Of a stretch of DNA of 6,196 nt, positions 6,024 through 6,196 are shown one piece after another. The position numbers and the translations under genes were made by a program. The DNA is taken from positions 1-6,196 of the forward strand of contig CALDQH010000009.1 of assembly GCA_937911935.1 (NCBI GenBank). The letters are read 5' to 3'. Below the pieces are notes generated by a model. It had not been told where the DNA came from. It worked only from the letters and a program-made list of their open reading frames with translations, and made no database searches. Numbering within the stretch: the first letter of the stretch is position 1; each line of letters starts with the position of its first letter. Source of the stretch: an uncultured Bacteroidales bacterium (GTDB taxonomy: Bacteria; Bacteroidota; Bacteroidia; Bacteroidales; Paludibacteraceae).

Positions 6024-6085
6024 GCGTAATAAATAACGGATAGAGGCTCGATAAAAAAATAACGGCACCCGAAAGGGTGCCTTTT
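6019..6085. repeat. Terminator-containing repeat, copy 1 (67 bp)
   Basis: This copy matches 6126-6194 almost completely. It runs from TAGGCGCGTAATAAATAACG through GATAGAGGCTCGAT and an A7 run to the terminator GGCACCC-GAAA-GGGTGCC-TTTT. Differences from copy 2 are a one-base gap (AATAAC against ATTAAC context), A7 against A8, and GAAA against GAAG in the loop. Inside it AAATAACGG occurs twice (6031-6039 and 6057-6065). Confidence 0.85.
6064..6085 (+). terminator. Intrinsic terminator 1, after the lnb-like gene
   Basis: A perfect 7-bp GC-rich stem GGCACCC/GGGTGCC with a GAAA (GNRA) tetraloop is followed by TTTT. It lies 54 bases after the stop codon of the lnb-like gene and would end that transcript. 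On the minus strand the same stem is followed by GTTA and seven T, so it may also stop a gene coming from the right. Confidence 0.85.
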
Positions 6086-6087
6086 AA

Positions 6088-6133
6088 TTGCCTGTAAGGC
6101 AAGCGCCCCTCTGGGCGCCGCGCCATAGGCGCG
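6088..6133. repeat. Three adjacent perfect hairpins between the two terminators
   Basis: TTGCCT-GTA-AGGCAA (6088-6102), GCGCCC-CTCT-GGGCGC (6103-6118) and CGCGCC-ATA-GGCGCG (6119-6133) follow each other with no spacer. The first reads with a TAC triloop on the minus strand, like the palindromes at 359-458, and the third with TAT. The right arm of the third overlaps the start of repeat copy 2. None has a T-run. The pairing is seen directly; the function is unknown. Confidence 0.65.
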
Positions 6134-6194
6134 TAATAAATTAACGGATAGAGGCTCGATAAAAAAAATAACGGCACCCGAAGGGGTGCCTTTT
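6126..6194. repeat. Terminator-containing repeat, copy 2 (69 bp)
   Basis: This is the second copy of 6019-6085, offset by 107 bases, with two single-base insertions and one loop substitution. The window ends within its T-run, so further copies may follow. Confidence 0.85.
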
Positions 6195-6196
6195 TT
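6173..6196 (+). terminator. Intrinsic terminator 2 (duplicate)
   Basis: The same 7-bp stem GGCACCC/GGGTGCC with loop GAAG is followed by at least six T at the window edge, a longer T-run than copy 1. It would back up terminator 1. On the minus strand the loop reads CTTC and GTTA plus eight T follow, so it could act in both directions. Confidence 0.85.

Noticed and set aside
5965..6177. 70-codon minus-strand frame over the terminator repeats
   Set aside because: It overlaps the end of the lnb-like gene and translates both terminator hairpins; its internal peptide repeat (LSSLYPL twice) is just the DNA duplication.
6019..6194. Integron attC or CRISPR-like array from the repeated units
   Set aside because: Only two copies, no GTTRRRY/RYYYAAC pair, no integrase or cas genes, and the repeat ends in an intrinsic terminator.

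Overview
The window looks like a chromosomal segment of a Bacteroidota bacterium, most likely from the Bacteroidales or a near relative. Three things point there. The base composition is moderately AT-rich, roughly 40% GC by eye. Candidate promoters match the Bacteroidota type (-7 TAnnTTTG with a TTTG-like -33 box about 19-21 bases upstream), followed by short A-rich leaders without a strong Shine-Dalgarno. The protein families also fit: surface lipoproteins, a PIN-PhoH protein, and a DUF4105/Lnb-type membrane protein. I cannot name a genus from the sequence alone.

Layout. 1-252 (-): N-terminal 84 residues of a lipoprotein that runs off the left edge. 253-635: divergent intergenic region of 383 bp with a promoter for each flanking gene and, between them, a cluster of GC-rich palindromes that share a TAC triloop, plus a run of eight G. 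636-1877 (+): lipoprotein of the M23 (LytM) cell-wall endopeptidase family. 1878-2155: convergent intergenic region of 278 bp with a heptamer tandem repeat that runs over the M23 stop codon, a large imperfect inverted repeat and an inner hairpin. 2156-3358 (-): folC. 3359-3436: short divergent promoter region. 3437-4771 (+): PIN-PhoH ATPase/RNase. 4807-6009 (+): DUF4105 membrane protein, probably a lipoprotein N-acyltransferase (Lnb type), 35 bp after the phoH-like gene. 6010-6196: a roughly 67-bp repeat in two copies, each ending in the same intrinsic terminator, separated by three more perfect hairpins.

How the genes relate. Most are core housekeeping or envelope genes: folate polyglutamylation (folC), RNA metabolism (PIN-PhoH), peptidoglycan turnover (M23) and lipoprotein maturation (Lnb-like). 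A lipoprotein-modifying enzyme next to two lipoprotein genes makes biological sense, but lipoproteins are so common in this phylum that this may be chance. The phoH-like and lnb-like genes could be co-transcribed and share the terminator array at 6064-6196.

I see no defence system, mobile-element gene, CRISPR array, tRNA or rRNA, and no convincing new multigene system. The unusual content lies in the intergenic DNA (triloop palindromes, heptamer array, tandem terminator repeat, large inverted repeat) and in the altered HxH motif of the M23 protein.
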